Shown piece by piece: positions 1 to 9,717 of a DNA stretch of 64,000 nucleotides; positions within the stretch are counted from its first letter, which is position 1, and each line of letters starts with the position of its first letter. The position numbers were made by a program, and so were the translations under genes. The stretch is from Paracoccus fontiphilus (lineage in GTDB: Bacteria; Pseudomonadota; Alphaproteobacteria; Rhodobacterales; Rhodobacteraceae): NCBI RefSeq assembly GCF_017356265.1, contig NZ_JAFNAW010000017.1:1-64000 (forward strand). Direction: 5' to 3'. The notes beneath the pieces were generated by a model. That model was not told the origin of the DNA. It saw only the letters and a program-made list of their open reading frames with translations, and did no database searches.

Positions 1-167
1 GCACGGCGGATCTGCCGCCCCCGCCCGCGACCGGCACCGCGCCCGCCGAAGCACCGGCCGAAGCACCGGCCGATGCCGGGACTCCGGCGACGCCGCGGCT
101 TCCCGTTGCCCCCGCCACCCCGGCGGCCCCGGCCTCTGGCACGACCACGACCGAACCCGCCGAATGA
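1..167 (+). CDS. 3' end of a protein with a Pro/Ala/Thr-rich tail (partial)
   Basis: An open frame entering from the left edge (codons start at base 3) ends at TGA 165-167. The visible 54 residues are low-complexity, made of Ala, Pro, Thr and acidic residues with repeated A-P-A-E units. Such tails occur at the ends of periplasmic or envelope proteins, but no domain is visible. The next genes are yjbH and yjbF, so a role in the same exopolysaccharide system is possible. The function cannot be assigned from this fragment, and the reading frame is supported only by its openness and composition. Confidence 0.45.
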   Translation, partial: TADLPPPPATGTAPAEAPAEAPADAGTPATPRLPVAPATPAAPASGTTTTEPAE

Positions 168-288
168 CGGTCTGACCGCCCCTGCGGCAGCCATGACGCA
201 CCTTGTCCACCAAGTTGCGTCACCGGGCTGTCAGGGGGACGGTTTCTGTCTATGATCCGGCCAAAAGCAGAACGAGGACACGCCACCC

Positions 289-2475
289 ATGCGCCGATCC
301 CCCCTTACAGGACGCCTGTTGGCGACCACCCTGCCCGTTGCCCTGGTGCTGGGATCGGTCAGCTCGACCGCGGTGGCCGAGCCGATGTATGGCCGGAACA
401 TGTCCACCTATGGCCTGCCCGGCGGGATCGATACGCCCACGGCGGAAACGCTGCCCGACGGCACGCTGGGCGCGACGGTGTCATGGTCGGACTATGGCCG
501 GCGCAGCAGCGTCGTGTTTCAGGCGCTGCCGGGGCTGACGACCGTGCTGCGCTATTCGCGCGTGGACGGCATCAACGACTATCGCAACGACGGCTACATC
601 TCGGACCGGTCGCTGGACGTGCGCTACCAGGTGCTGGATGAACAGGGCTGGCGTCCCGCCGTGGCGGTGGGCCTGCAGGACTTCCTAGGGACCGGCGTCT
701 ATTCGGGCGAATACATCGTCGCCACCAAATCGGTGACGCCAAGCGTCCGGGTCTCGGCCGGTCTGGGCTGGGGCGTTCTGGCGGGCAAGCCGCGCACCAT
801 CGACATCAACGACGAAGGCGGCACGCCGAATGCCGACGACTGGTTCCGGGGTGGCGCCAAGCCCTTCGCCTCGGTCAGCTGGCAGGTCAACGACCGGCTG
901 AGCCTTGTCGCGGAATATTCGAACGAGGATTATGTCGCGAAATACAGCAGCGGCCAGGTGTTCCAGCAGGGCGAGGAGCCCGGCAGCGGCCTGAACCTTG
1001 CGGCCTTCTACCGCTTCGGCCAGAACTACGAGGCGGGCGTCTACGCGATCGGCGGGGAAACCATCGGCGCGCAATTCACCATCGCGCTGAACCCGCGCCA
1101 GGCACCCTACCCCTCGGGCTTGGAAAAGGCGCCCGCGCCGGTGCGCCCGCGCCCGGCACCCGCCGCCGATCCCGATGGCTGGTCCGGTGTCTGGGCCCAA
1201 GACCCGACCGCGCAGCCCGCCATCCAGACCGCCCTTGGCGAGGCGATGGCCAAGGAAGGCCAGACCCTGGAAAGCATGGCCCTGTCCGCGAACCGGGCCG
1301 AGGTCCGGCTGCGCAACGGCCGCTTCATCAACCAGGCCGAGGCCATCGGCCGCACCGCGCGGCTGATGTCCCGCGCCCTGCCGCCGTCGGTCGAGACCTT
1401 CGTCATCACCTCGACCGCCGACGGGGTGCCCACGTCATCGGTCACCGTCCGCCGCGCCGATGTCGAGCGGCTGGAGAACACCGAGGCCGGCCAGATCGCC
1501 GCCGCATCCGCCCTGTCGGACGCGCCCACGGGCGCGCCGGGCCTGGTGCGCAGCGAAGGCGTCTATCCGCGCTTCCGCTGGTCGATCAAACCCTACTGGG
1601 ACCTGGGCATCTTCAGCGCCGAGGATGGCGTGACCCACGAGGTCGGCGCCGAGGCGCGCGCCAGCTACGAGATCGCCCCCGGCCTGGTCCTGACCGGCGC
1701 CCTGCGCCAGCGGGCCTTCGGCAACATCGACCAACGCGGCCCCGGCATCCCCGGCCAACGCGGCGAACACTACACGCCCGAGGAATATCTGGCCGATCCG
1801 TCGCTGGAAACCACGCCCGAAGGCGTGCCGCGGGTCCGGTCCGATACGCGCATGTATACCGGCAACAGCGACCCGGTGATCCCGGAACTGACGCTGGCCT
1901 GGTATGCCAAGCCCACCCCCGCCGTCTATACTCGCGTCACGACCGGCTTGCTGGAACGCGCCTATGGCGGCGTCTCGACCGAGGTGCTGTGGAAGCCCGC
2001 CAATTCGGCCCTGGCCCTGGGGGCCGAGATCAACCACGTCAAGAAGCGCGACTTCGACCAGTTGTTCGACTTCCGCGACTACGAGGTCACGATGGGCCAT
2101 GTCTCGGCCTATTACGAATTCGCCCAAGGCTTCACGGCGCAGCTTGATGTCGGCAAGTATCTGGCCGGCGACAAGGGCGCGACGCTGACGCTGACCCGAG
2201 AATTCGCGAACGGCTGGCGGATCGGGGCCTATGCGACGAAGACCGACCTTTCGGCCGAGGAGTTCGGCGAGGGGAGCTTCGACAAGGGCGTCACGCTGTC
2301 GATCCCGCTTGGCTGGGCGACCGGGCAGCCCTCGCGCGAGCGGGTGGACGCCAACCTGCGGTCGCTGTCGCGCGATGGCGGTGCGCAGCTGAACGTCCGG
2401 GATCGCCTGTACAACCACGTTCGGGACAGCCATTCCGTCAAACTCTATGAAGGCTGGGGGAGGTTCTGGCGATGA
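289..2475 (+). CDS. yjbH: YjbH-family exopolysaccharide outer-membrane protein
   Basis: A 728-residue protein with a Sec signal peptide (basic start, hydrophobic residues 8-22, cleavage near A-V-A at about 30). It shows the YjbH/GfcD family pattern: an N-terminal Y-G-L-P-G-G-I-D-T-P segment and a C-terminal region rich in beta strands with the conserved Y-L-A-G-D-K-G-A-T and F-G-E-G-S-F-D-K-G stretches. Family members sit in the outer membrane and help export or modify extracellular polysaccharide. The stop overlaps the start of yjbF by four bases, as in the E. coli yjbEFGH and gfc operons. The role is inferred from the family; the polymer is unknown. Confidence 0.85.
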   Translation: MRRSPLTGRLLATTLPVALVLGSVSSTAVAEPMYGRNMSTYGLPGGIDTPTAETLPDGTLGATVSWSDYGRRSSVVFQALPGLTTVLRYSRVDGINDYRNDGYISDRSLDVRYQVLDEQGWRPAVAVGLQDFLGTGVYSGEYIVATKSVTPSVRVSAGLGWGVLAGKPRTIDINDEGGTPNADDWFRGGAKPFASVSWQVNDRLSLVAEYSNEDYVAKYSSGQVFQQGEEPGSGLNLAAFYRFGQNYEAGVYAIGGETIGAQFTIALNPRQAPYPSGLEKAPAPVRPRPAPAADPDGWSGVWAQDPTAQPAIQTALGEAMAKEGQTLESMALSANRAEVRLRNGRFINQAEAIGRTARLMSRALPPSVETFVITSTADGVPTSSVTVRRADVERLENTEAGQIAAASALSDAPTGAPGLVRSEGVYPRFRWSIKPYWDLGIFSAEDGVTHEVGAEARASYEIAPGLVLTGALRQRAFGNIDQRGPGIPGQRGEHYTPEEYLADPSLETTPEGVPRVRSDTRMYTGNSDPVIPELTLAWYAKPTPAVYTRVTTGLLERAYGGVSTEVLWKPANSALALGAEINHVKKRDFDQLFDFRDYEVTMGHVSAYYEFAQGFTAQLDVGKYLAGDKGATLTLTREFANGWRIGAYATKTDLSAEEFGEGSFDKGVTLSIPLGWATGQPSRERVDANLRSLSRDGGAQLNVRDRLYNHVRDSHSVKLYEGWGRFWR

Positions 2476-3122
2476 ACGGCACGTTGAAGATCACGCTGGC
2501 GGCGTCCCTGGTGGCCGGCCTTGCGGGCTGCGGCAACGACAGCGAAGGCAACGGCTGGGTGGGCGTGCTGGCCCAGGCCGCCGGTCAGGCGGTGGCACAG
2601 CGCCGCGCCGCGGATCAGCCGGCCGCACCCGCCAAATCGCCCGAGGAAGCCGCGGCCGAGGCGCTGCGCGTCAATCCCGGCCCGCTGATCCAGGCGGGCT
2701 TCGAAGGCCTGGGCCGCACGCAGGTGATGGCGATGACCGGGCAGAACGGCGCCATGCGCACCTTCATGACCCCCGCCGAGGAGGCGCTGATCCTGCGCGG
2801 CGGAATGCTGGTCGGTACGCGCGGCCTGGGCCATGACCTGTCCGTGGCCGAACCGGGCACCGAAGGGCTGATCCGCGCCGGCGCGTCAGGCAGCGGCACC
2901 CGCGTGATGCGCTACTTCGCGGGCGACGGGGTGGAACGGCCGCTGCAGTTCGCCTGCACCGTGGGCGCAGGCCCTGCGCCGGGCGTGACGGTTGAAAGCT
3001 GCGAAGGCCACGGCGCCAGCTTCCAGAACAGCTACATGGTGCAAGGCGGGCAGATCGCCGTGTCGCGCCAGTGGATCGGGCCAGACTTGGGCTATGTGAC
3101 GATCCAGACGCTGCGACCCTGA
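2472..3122 (+). CDS. yjbF: YjbF/GfcB-family lipoprotein
   Basis: A 216-residue lipoprotein: a hydrophobic leader followed by the lipobox L-A-G-C, with the lipidated Cys at about residue 20. The C-terminal part matches the YjbF/GfcB family of group 4 capsule and exopolysaccharide operons (an aromatic-rich beta domain ending in W-I-G-P-D-L-G-Y-V-T-I-Q-T). An Ala-rich linker at about 30-60 would span from the membrane to the folded domain. It is translationally coupled to yjbH (ATGA overlap), so the two products probably act together at the outer membrane. Confident on family, not on mechanism. Confidence 0.8.
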   Translation: MNGTLKITLAASLVAGLAGCGNDSEGNGWVGVLAQAAGQAVAQRRAADQPAAPAKSPEEAAAEALRVNPGPLIQAGFEGLGRTQVMAMTGQNGAMRTFMTPAEEALILRGGMLVGTRGLGHDLSVAEPGTEGLIRAGASGSGTRVMRYFAGDGVERPLQFACTVGAGPAPGVTVESCEGHGASFQNSYMVQGGQIAVSRQWIGPDLGYVTIQTLRP

Positions 3123-3136
3123 TCCTGCCGCAATGA

Positions 3137-3162
3137 AAAACTGGCCCTTTCGGGCCGGTTTT
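3137..3162. terminator. Bidirectional rho-independent terminator between yjbF and mtlK
   Basis: An 11-bp stem (AAAACTGGCCC with GGGCCGGTTTT, one T-G wobble) and a TTTC loop lie between two convergent genes. The A and T runs at the base of the stem give a U-tract on both strands, so it can end both transcripts. Confidence 0.85.
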
Positions 3163-3166
3163 CCTG

Positions 3167-4639
3167 TCAGCTTCCCGACAGATAGCTGTCGATCGCGGCC
3201 CGGACGCCTTGTTCCTGCACGATTTTCAGCCTGCGTGCGAAGGCTTCCTGGAAACGCGGATTGGTGGCCAGGGGACCGAACACCGTCTCGTTCGCCAGGA
3301 AGGCCAGCGGATCGGCGCGCGAGGCGATGGCATGGTCGCGCAGGGCGTCGCTGTTGTCGTCGTTGGGCGCGATCTCATTCCCCGCCTCGTCGGTGCGTTC
3401 GCAATAGCGGCACCAGAAGGCGACCTCTTGCGCGAGGCCCTCGATGTCGCGGTCGTCCTTCAGCGCGTCGGCCAGCGTGGGAAGGATGAACTTGGGCTGG
3501 CGGTTCGACCCGTCCAGGCACAGGCGCGGGATCGTGTCGCCCACCTCGGGGTTGGCGAAGCGGCTGACGATCAGGTCCAGGTAGTCGTCATAGCTGACGC
3601 CGGGGATCGGCTGCAGGGTCGGAACGATCTCGCGCGTTTCCAGCGCGCGCAGCCAGGCGGCGATCTGCGGGTCTGCCATGGCGTCGTGGACGAAGTGATG
3701 GCCCAGCAGCGCCGAGGGATAGGCGATGGCCGCGTGCCCGCCGTTGAGGATGCGCAGCTTCATCAGCTCGTGCTTGCTGACGTCCTCGACAAATTCGGCG
3801 CCGACCTTTTCCAGCGGCGGGCGCCCCTGGGGGAAGTTGTCCTCCAGCACCCACTGGCGGAACGGCTCGCAGACCACGGGCGCGGCATCGGTGATGCCGA
3901 AGCGGTCGCTGACAAGCGCCCGTTCGCGGTCCGAGGTGGCGGGGGTGATGCAATCGACCATGGAATTCGGAAAGGCCACGTTGGCGCGTATCCACTGCGC
4001 CAGTGCCGGGTCGGACAGTTGCGCCAGTTCCGTCACCGTGCGTTCGCAGACATGGCCGTTTTCCGGCAGGTTGTCGCAGGACATGACGGTGAAGGGCTCT
4101 GCCCCCGCGTCACGCCGCCGGCGCAGCGCGGCCAGGATCATGCCGAAGACGGTCTTCGGCGCATCCGGATTGGCCGCGTCATGGGCTATGTCGGGATGGG
4201 CCGCGTCAAAGCCGTCGGTCTTGGCATCGACATAGTATCCGCCCTCGGTGATCGTCAGCGACACGATGCGGATCGCGGGGTCGGCCATGGCGGCGATCAC
4301 CGCCTGCGGATCGACCGGGACGAAATCGACCATGGACCCGATCACGCGCGCGTTCAGCCCGTTCGGGTCCAGTTCGACCACGGTGGTCAGCCAGTCCTGC
4401 GCGGCCAGCCGGTCGCGCATGGCCGCGTCGCCCGGACGCACTCCCGCGCCGATCAGCGCCCAGTCCTGCCCCTCGCCCATGTCGAACAGGCGGTCGAGGT
4501 AATAGGCCATGTGGGCGCGGTGGAAGTTGCCGACGCCGACATGGACGATGCCGGGGCGCAGCGCCGCGCGGTCGTATCCGGGGCGGCCCACGGCGTCAGG
4601 CAGGTCATGCAGGGCGGATGCGTTCAGTGAAACGGCCAT
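3167..4639 (-). CDS. mtlK: Mannitol 2-dehydrogenase (polyol:NAD+ oxidoreductase)
   Basis: A 490-residue member of the long-chain mannitol dehydrogenase family, which oxidises D-mannitol (often also D-arabitol and D-sorbitol) to the ketose with NAD+. Visible are the N-terminal nucleotide-binding G-V-G-N-F-H-R-A-H at 35-43 and the family signature K-x4-N-x2-H as K294, N299 and H302. It is the last gene of the polyol operon, downstream of smoS, and its message ends at the hairpin at 3137-3162. An A/G-rich ribosome site precedes the ATG. Length is normal for the family. The fructokinase and xylulokinase genes often found in such operons are not in this window. Confidence 0.93.
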   Translation of the reverse strand: MAVSLNASALHDLPDAVGRPGYDRAALRPGIVHVGVGNFHRAHMAYYLDRLFDMGEGQDWALIGAGVRPGDAAMRDRLAAQDWLTTVVELDPNGLNARVIGSMVDFVPVDPQAVIAAMADPAIRIVSLTITEGGYYVDAKTDGFDAAHPDIAHDAANPDAPKTVFGMILAALRRRRDAGAEPFTVMSCDNLPENGHVCERTVTELAQLSDPALAQWIRANVAFPNSMVDCITPATSDRERALVSDRFGITDAAPVVCEPFRQWVLEDNFPQGRPPLEKVGAEFVEDVSKHELMKLRILNGGHAAIAYPSALLGHHFVHDAMADPQIAAWLRALETREIVPTLQPIPGVSYDDYLDLIVSRFANPEVGDTIPRLCLDGSNRQPKFILPTLADALKDDRDIEGLAQEVAFWCRYCERTDEAGNEIAPNDDNSDALRDHAIASRADPLAFLANETVFGPLATNPRFQEAFARRLKIVQEQGVRAAIDSYLSGS

Positions 4640-4669
4640 GGCCGAACCTTTCTTCTTGAGGGATGGGCG

Positions 4670-5442
4670 TCAGCTCATCCAGTTGCCGCCATCGACGTTG
4701 TAGGTCTGGGCGACGATGTAGTCGGCTTCGCTTGATGCCAGGAAGATCGCCATGCCGGTCAGGTCGGCGGCGGTGCCCATGCGACCGAAGGGGACGGCCT
4801 CGCCCACTTCCTTCTTCTTCTGGCCGGGGGCCTTGCTTTCGTACTTGGCGAAGAAGGCGTCCACGCCATCCCAATGCTCGCCATCGACCACGCCGGGCGC
4901 GATGGCGTTCACGTTGATGCCGTGTTCGATCAGGTTCAGTCCCGCCGATTGCGTCAGGCTGATCACGGCGGCCTTGCTGGCGCAATAGACGGCCACCAGG
5001 GCCTCGCCCCGACGGCCGGCCTGGGACGCCATGTTGATGATCTTGCCGCCCTGGCCGCGCTGGATCATGCCGCGCGCGACGGCCTGCATCATGAACAGCG
5101 TGCCCTGGACGTTGACGGCGAAGATGCGATCATAGTCGGCGCGGGTGATCTCGACGATGGGCGCGGCGGTGAACAGGGCGGCGTTGTTGACCAGGATGTC
5201 GATGCCGCCGAAGGCCGCCTCGACCTCGGCCACGCAGGCGTCGATGGAGGACTGGTCGGTCACGTCCAGCCGCACGGCGATGGCGCCATCGCCCAAGCCC
5301 TCGGCCGCCTGCCGGGCCGCGTCAATGTTGATGTCGCAGATCGCCACGCGGGCGCCTTCCGCCATGTAGGCGCGGGCGAACTCCAGTCCGATCCCGCGCG
5401 CCGCGCCGGTGATCAGCGCGCGCTTGCCGTCCAGTCGTCGCA

Positions 5443-5443
<1 letters not shown>
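4670..5443 (-). CDS. smoS: Sorbitol (L-iditol/galactitol) dehydrogenase, SDR family
   Basis: A 257-residue classical short-chain dehydrogenase. It has the cofactor motif T-G-x3-G-I-G at 12-19, N-N-A at 86-88, and the catalytic Ser140, Tyr153-x3-Lys157. In Rhodobacter the homologous SmoS oxidises D-glucitol to D-fructose with NAD+. The ATG at 5443 overlaps the smoK stop (TGATG), showing translational coupling, so this start is preferred to in-frame codons farther upstream. It lies between the ABC ATPase gene and mtlK; the imported polyol would be oxidised in the cytoplasm by one of the two dehydrogenases. Confidence 0.9.
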
Positions 5444-6444
<1,001 letters not shown>

Positions 6445-6456
6445 CGTGTGTTCCCC

Positions 6457-7281
6457 TTATTTCACGGCGCCGAAGGTCAGGCCTCGGACCAGTTGCTTCT
6501 GGCTGAACCAGCCCAGGATCAGGATCGGCGCAATCGCCATGGTGGAGGCCGCCGACAGCTTCGCCCAGAACAACCCCTGGGGGCTGGAGAAGGAGGCGAT
6601 GAAGGCCGACAAGGGCGCGGCATTGGTGGTGGTCAGCTGGATCGTCCAGAACGCCTCGTTCCAGGCCAGGATGATGTTCAGAAGCAGCGTGGACGCGATG
6701 CCTGGCACCGCCATGGGCGTCAGCACATACAGGATCTCGTCGCGCAAGCTGGCGCCGTCCATCCGCGCGGCTTCCAGGATCTCGCCCGGGATCTCGCGGA
6801 AATAGGTATACAGCATCCAGACCACGATCGGCAGGTTGATCAGCATCAGCAGGATCGTCAGCCCGATGCGGGTGTCCATCAGCCCGGTGCGCAGGAAGAT
6901 CAGGTAGATCGGCACCAGCACCGCCACGGCGGGCATCATCTTGGTGGACAGCATCCACATCAGGATGTCCTTGGTCCGCTTCGTGGGCGAGAAGGCCATC
7001 GCCCAGGCCGCCGGGATCGCCACGATCAGCGCCAGGATCGTCGATCCCACCGACAGGATGACCGAGTTCAGGAAGGGACGGACATAGTTGTTCTGGCTTT
7101 GGACCGTTTGGTAGCTTTCCAGCGTGAACGAGGGCAGCAGATCGAAGCCCGCGATGGCCTCCTGTTCCGTCTTGAGGCTGGTGATGATAGTGTAAAGGAT
7201 CGGAAAGAAGATCAGCAGGGCCACGAACCATGCGGCGATGGTCCAGCCGATCTTGGCGTTCCGGGTGACTGCGCGTGCCAT
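6457..7281 (-). CDS. smoG: Polyol ABC importer permease, MalG-type
   Basis: A 274-residue inner-membrane permease with about six hydrophobic segments. The cytoplasmic EAA loop reads E-A-A-R-M-D-G-A-S at about 185-193 and contacts the ATPase. It is the MalG-like partner of SmoF in CUT1 transporters. It lies 10 bp downstream of smoF and 12 bp upstream of smoK, so all are co-transcribed. Substrate (mannitol/sorbitol) is inferred from smoS and mtlK in the same operon. Confidence 0.9.
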   Translation of the reverse strand: MARAVTRNAKIGWTIAAWFVALLIFFPILYTIITSLKTEQEAIAGFDLLPSFTLESYQTVQSQNNYVRPFLNSVILSVGSTILALIVAIPAAWAMAFSPTKRTKDILMWMLSTKMMPAVAVLVPIYLIFLRTGLMDTRIGLTILLMLINLPIVVWMLYTYFREIPGEILEAARMDGASLRDEILYVLTPMAVPGIASTLLLNIILAWNEAFWTIQLTTTNAAPLSAFIASFSSPQGLFWAKLSAASTMAIAPILILGWFSQKQLVRGLTFGAVK

Positions 7282-7291
7282 GTGTTCCCCC

Positions 7292-8161
7292 TCAGTCCAG
7301 GTTGCGGCCGACGGCGCGCATCAGGAAGATGGCGATCACGTTTGCCAGCACGACGGCGATGATGCCCCCCGCCGCGGCGCCCCCGATGTCGAAGTTCAGG
7401 CGCGCGGCGCGGTAGATCAGGAAGGTCAGGTTGGTCGAGGCAAAGCCGGGGCCGCCGTTGGTCGTGACCAGGATCTCGGCATAGATGCCCAGAAGGAAAA
7501 TCGTCTGGATCAGGATGACGACCGTGATCGCGCGGGCCATGTGCGGCAGCGTCAGGTAGAGGAAGCGGCTCACGGCGGGCGCGCCGTCCATCTCGGCCGC
7601 CTCCATCTGTTCCGTGTCCAAGGATTGCAGCGAGGTCAGCAGGATCAGCGTGGCAAAGGGCAGCCATTGCCAGGCCACGATCAGGATGATCGAGGTCAGC
7701 GGATACTGCGCGAACCAGTCCACCGGACTTGCCCCGAAGAAGCGCGCCACGTCCGCCAGCACGCCATAGCTCGGGTGCATGATCATGTTCTTCCAGATCA
7801 GCGCGGCCACCGGCGGCATCACGAAGAACGGGCTGATCACCAGGATGCGCACGATCCCCTGCCCCCAGATCGGCTTGTCGATCAGCATGGCGATGAAGGT
7901 GCCGCCGACCACGGTGATGAACAGCACGCCCAGCACCAGGACCAGCGTGTTCTTGATCGACTCGAAGAAAGCAGGGTCGGTGTAGAAATACTGGTAGTTG
8001 AACCACCCCGCCCAGCTGGTCATGCCCGGGTTCAGCAGGTTGTAGTTCAGGAACGAATAATACAGCGTCATGCACAGCGGCACGATCATCCACACGAACA
8101 GCAGGATGATCGCCGGCGCGCGCATCAGACGGGCAAGCCCTTGGGTCTGGCGGGTGGCCAT
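7292..8161 (-). CDS. smoF: Polyol ABC importer permease, MalF-type
   Basis: A 289-residue inner-membrane permease with six predicted membrane spans and an EAA loop E-A-A-E-M-D-G-A-P near residue 195. It pairs with SmoG to form the channel of the mannitol/sorbitol importer. It follows smoE after about 90 bases, a common spacing in these operons where the binding-protein message is more abundant. Confidence 0.9.
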   Translation of the reverse strand: MATRQTQGLARLMRAPAIILLFVWMIVPLCMTLYYSFLNYNLLNPGMTSWAGWFNYQYFYTDPAFFESIKNTLVLVLGVLFITVVGGTFIAMLIDKPIWGQGIVRILVISPFFVMPPVAALIWKNMIMHPSYGVLADVARFFGASPVDWFAQYPLTSIILIVAWQWLPFATLILLTSLQSLDTEQMEAAEMDGAPAVSRFLYLTLPHMARAITVVILIQTIFLLGIYAEILVTTNGGPGFASTNLTFLIYRAARLNFDIGGAAAGGIIAVVLANVIAIFLMRAVGRNLD

Positions 8162-8253
8162 GGCGGAAACTCCCTTGGCTGCGGGGCGCTGCCCCGGATG
8201 GCGCCGCCCAGAGGAGGGACGGGCGGCGCCGCTACAGGCAAAAGGGCGACTTG

Positions 8254-9576
8254 TTACTTGACGTAGCCGGCGCGGGTCATCTCGCGCAGGGTGTTGCCTT
8301 GTGCGCCCGCAAGCGCGTCATCCGCCGACATCTGGCCCGCCAGCGCGGCCGAGAACTGCTGGCCGACCGCCGTGCCGATGCCCTGGAATTCCGGGATCGC
8401 CACGAACTGCCCGCCGGTATAGGGGATGTCCTGGACCGAGGCCTTCTGCGTGTTGGCCGCGTTGATCGCCGTCAGGGTCATCGCCGCGAAGGGCGCTTCC
8501 TTCTGGTATTCGGCGTTCTCGTACAGCGAGGTCCGCGTGCCCGGAGGCGCCGCGCGCCAGCCTTCCTTGCTGGCCACCAGTTCCGTATAGCCCTTGCCCG
8601 TCGCCCAGGCGATGAAGGTCTTGGCCGCGTCCTGCGCGTCCGAGGACGTCGGCACGGCAAGGTTCCAGGCCCACAGCCAGTTGCCGTGGTTGTCCACGCC
8701 TTCCTTGTTGGGGAACTGCGCGAAGCCCACCTTGTCGGCCACCGTCGAATTGGCCGGGTCGGTCACGAAGCTGGCGGCCACCGTGGCGTCGATCCAGATG
8801 CCGCACTTGCCCTGCTGGAACAGCGACAGGTTCTCGTTGAAGCCGTTCGACGACGCGCCGGGAGGGCCGTATTCGTTCATCAGCGTCAGATAGTCGGTCA
8901 GCGTCGCCTTCCATTCGGCGCTGTCGAACTGCGGCTTCCAGTCGGTGTCGAACCAGCGCGCGCCATAGCTGTTGGCCATGGCGGTCAGGAAGGCCATGTT
9001 CTCGCCCCAGCCGGGCTTGCCGCGCAGGCAGATGCCGTACTGTTCCTTGGACTTGTCCGTCATCGCCTTGGCGGCGTTCATGATGTCGGTCCAGGTCGGG
9101 CTTTCGGGAATGGTCACGCCCGCGGCCTCGGCCAGGTCGGTGCGATACATCACCATGGCCGATTCGGCATAGAAGGGCGCGGCGTAAAGCTTGCCATCGA
9201 CCGACAGCGCGTCGCGCACGGCGGGGACAAGGTCGTCGACGGCATAGTCGGCGTCGAACTCCAGCGGCACCAGCCAGCCCTGCTTGGCCCAGATCGGAAC
9301 CTCGTAGGTGCCGATGGTCAGGATGTCGTACTGCCCGCCCTGCGTGGCGATGTCGGTGGTCACCCGCTCGCGCAGGATGTTTTCCTCGAGCGTCACCCAT
9401 TCGACGGTGATGCCGGGATTGGCGGCGGTGAACTCGCTGGTCAGGCCCTGCATCCGGATCATGTCGCCGTTGTTCACGGTGGCGATGGTCAGGGTCACGT
9501 TGTCCTGCGCGGCTGCGATGCCGGCGGTGGCGCACAGCGCCGTCGCGCCCAGCAGGGCGCGAATGGTCATTGTCAT
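8254..9576 (-). CDS. smoE: Polyol-binding periplasmic protein of ABC importer
   Basis: A 440-residue extracellular solute-binding protein of the family 1 (CUT1) type with a Sec signal peptide, probably cut after A-A-A-Q at about 24. The mature part has the usual two-lobe pattern of this family. The start at 9576 is chosen because a strong Shine-Dalgarno GGAGG lies a few bases upstream; the frame is open 41 codons farther but without a ribosome site. In Rhodobacter SmoE binds mannitol and sorbitol. It is the first gene after the promoter-operator at 9601-9650. Confidence 0.9.
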   Translation of the reverse strand: MTMTIRALLGATALCATAGIAAAQDNVTLTIATVNNGDMIRMQGLTSEFTAANPGITVEWVTLEENILRERVTTDIATQGGQYDILTIGTYEVPIWAKQGWLVPLEFDADYAVDDLVPAVRDALSVDGKLYAAPFYAESAMVMYRTDLAEAAGVTIPESPTWTDIMNAAKAMTDKSKEQYGICLRGKPGWGENMAFLTAMANSYGARWFDTDWKPQFDSAEWKATLTDYLTLMNEYGPPGASSNGFNENLSLFQQGKCGIWIDATVAASFVTDPANSTVADKVGFAQFPNKEGVDNHGNWLWAWNLAVPTSSDAQDAAKTFIAWATGKGYTELVASKEGWRAAPPGTRTSLYENAEYQKEAPFAAMTLTAINAANTQKASVQDIPYTGGQFVAIPEFQGIGTAVGQQFSAALAGQMSADDALAGAQGNTLREMTRAGYVK

Positions 9577-9600
9577 GCTATCCTCCCTAGTCGTCTGGGC

Positions 9601-9650
9601 ATTTGCCATAGCGACGGGCAAATACTCACAAAGCATCCGGCTCCTGTCAA
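9601..9650 (-). promoter_or_regulatory. smoE promoter with overlapping operator
   Basis: On the minus strand a perfect -35 TTGACA (9650-9645) is followed after 17 bases by a weak -10 GAGTAT (9627-9622). A perfect inverted repeat ATTTGCC-N9-GGCAAAT (9601-9623) overlaps the -10 and likely start site, the expected place for a repressor operator. The SorC-type regulator gene lies immediately upstream and is the natural candidate to bind it. Binding itself is inference. Confidence 0.6.
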
Positions 9651-9717
9651 TCTGGAAAGTTTGACACGGGCTTTCGTTCCGCCAAAGCGGCAATTTCATT
9701 CTGCGGATTTGGCGGGA

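Noticed and set aside
73..641. Small plus-strand frames overlapping the start of yjbH
   Set aside because: They are alternative frames of the Pro/Ala-rich tail and of yjbH, with no ribosome site or family features.
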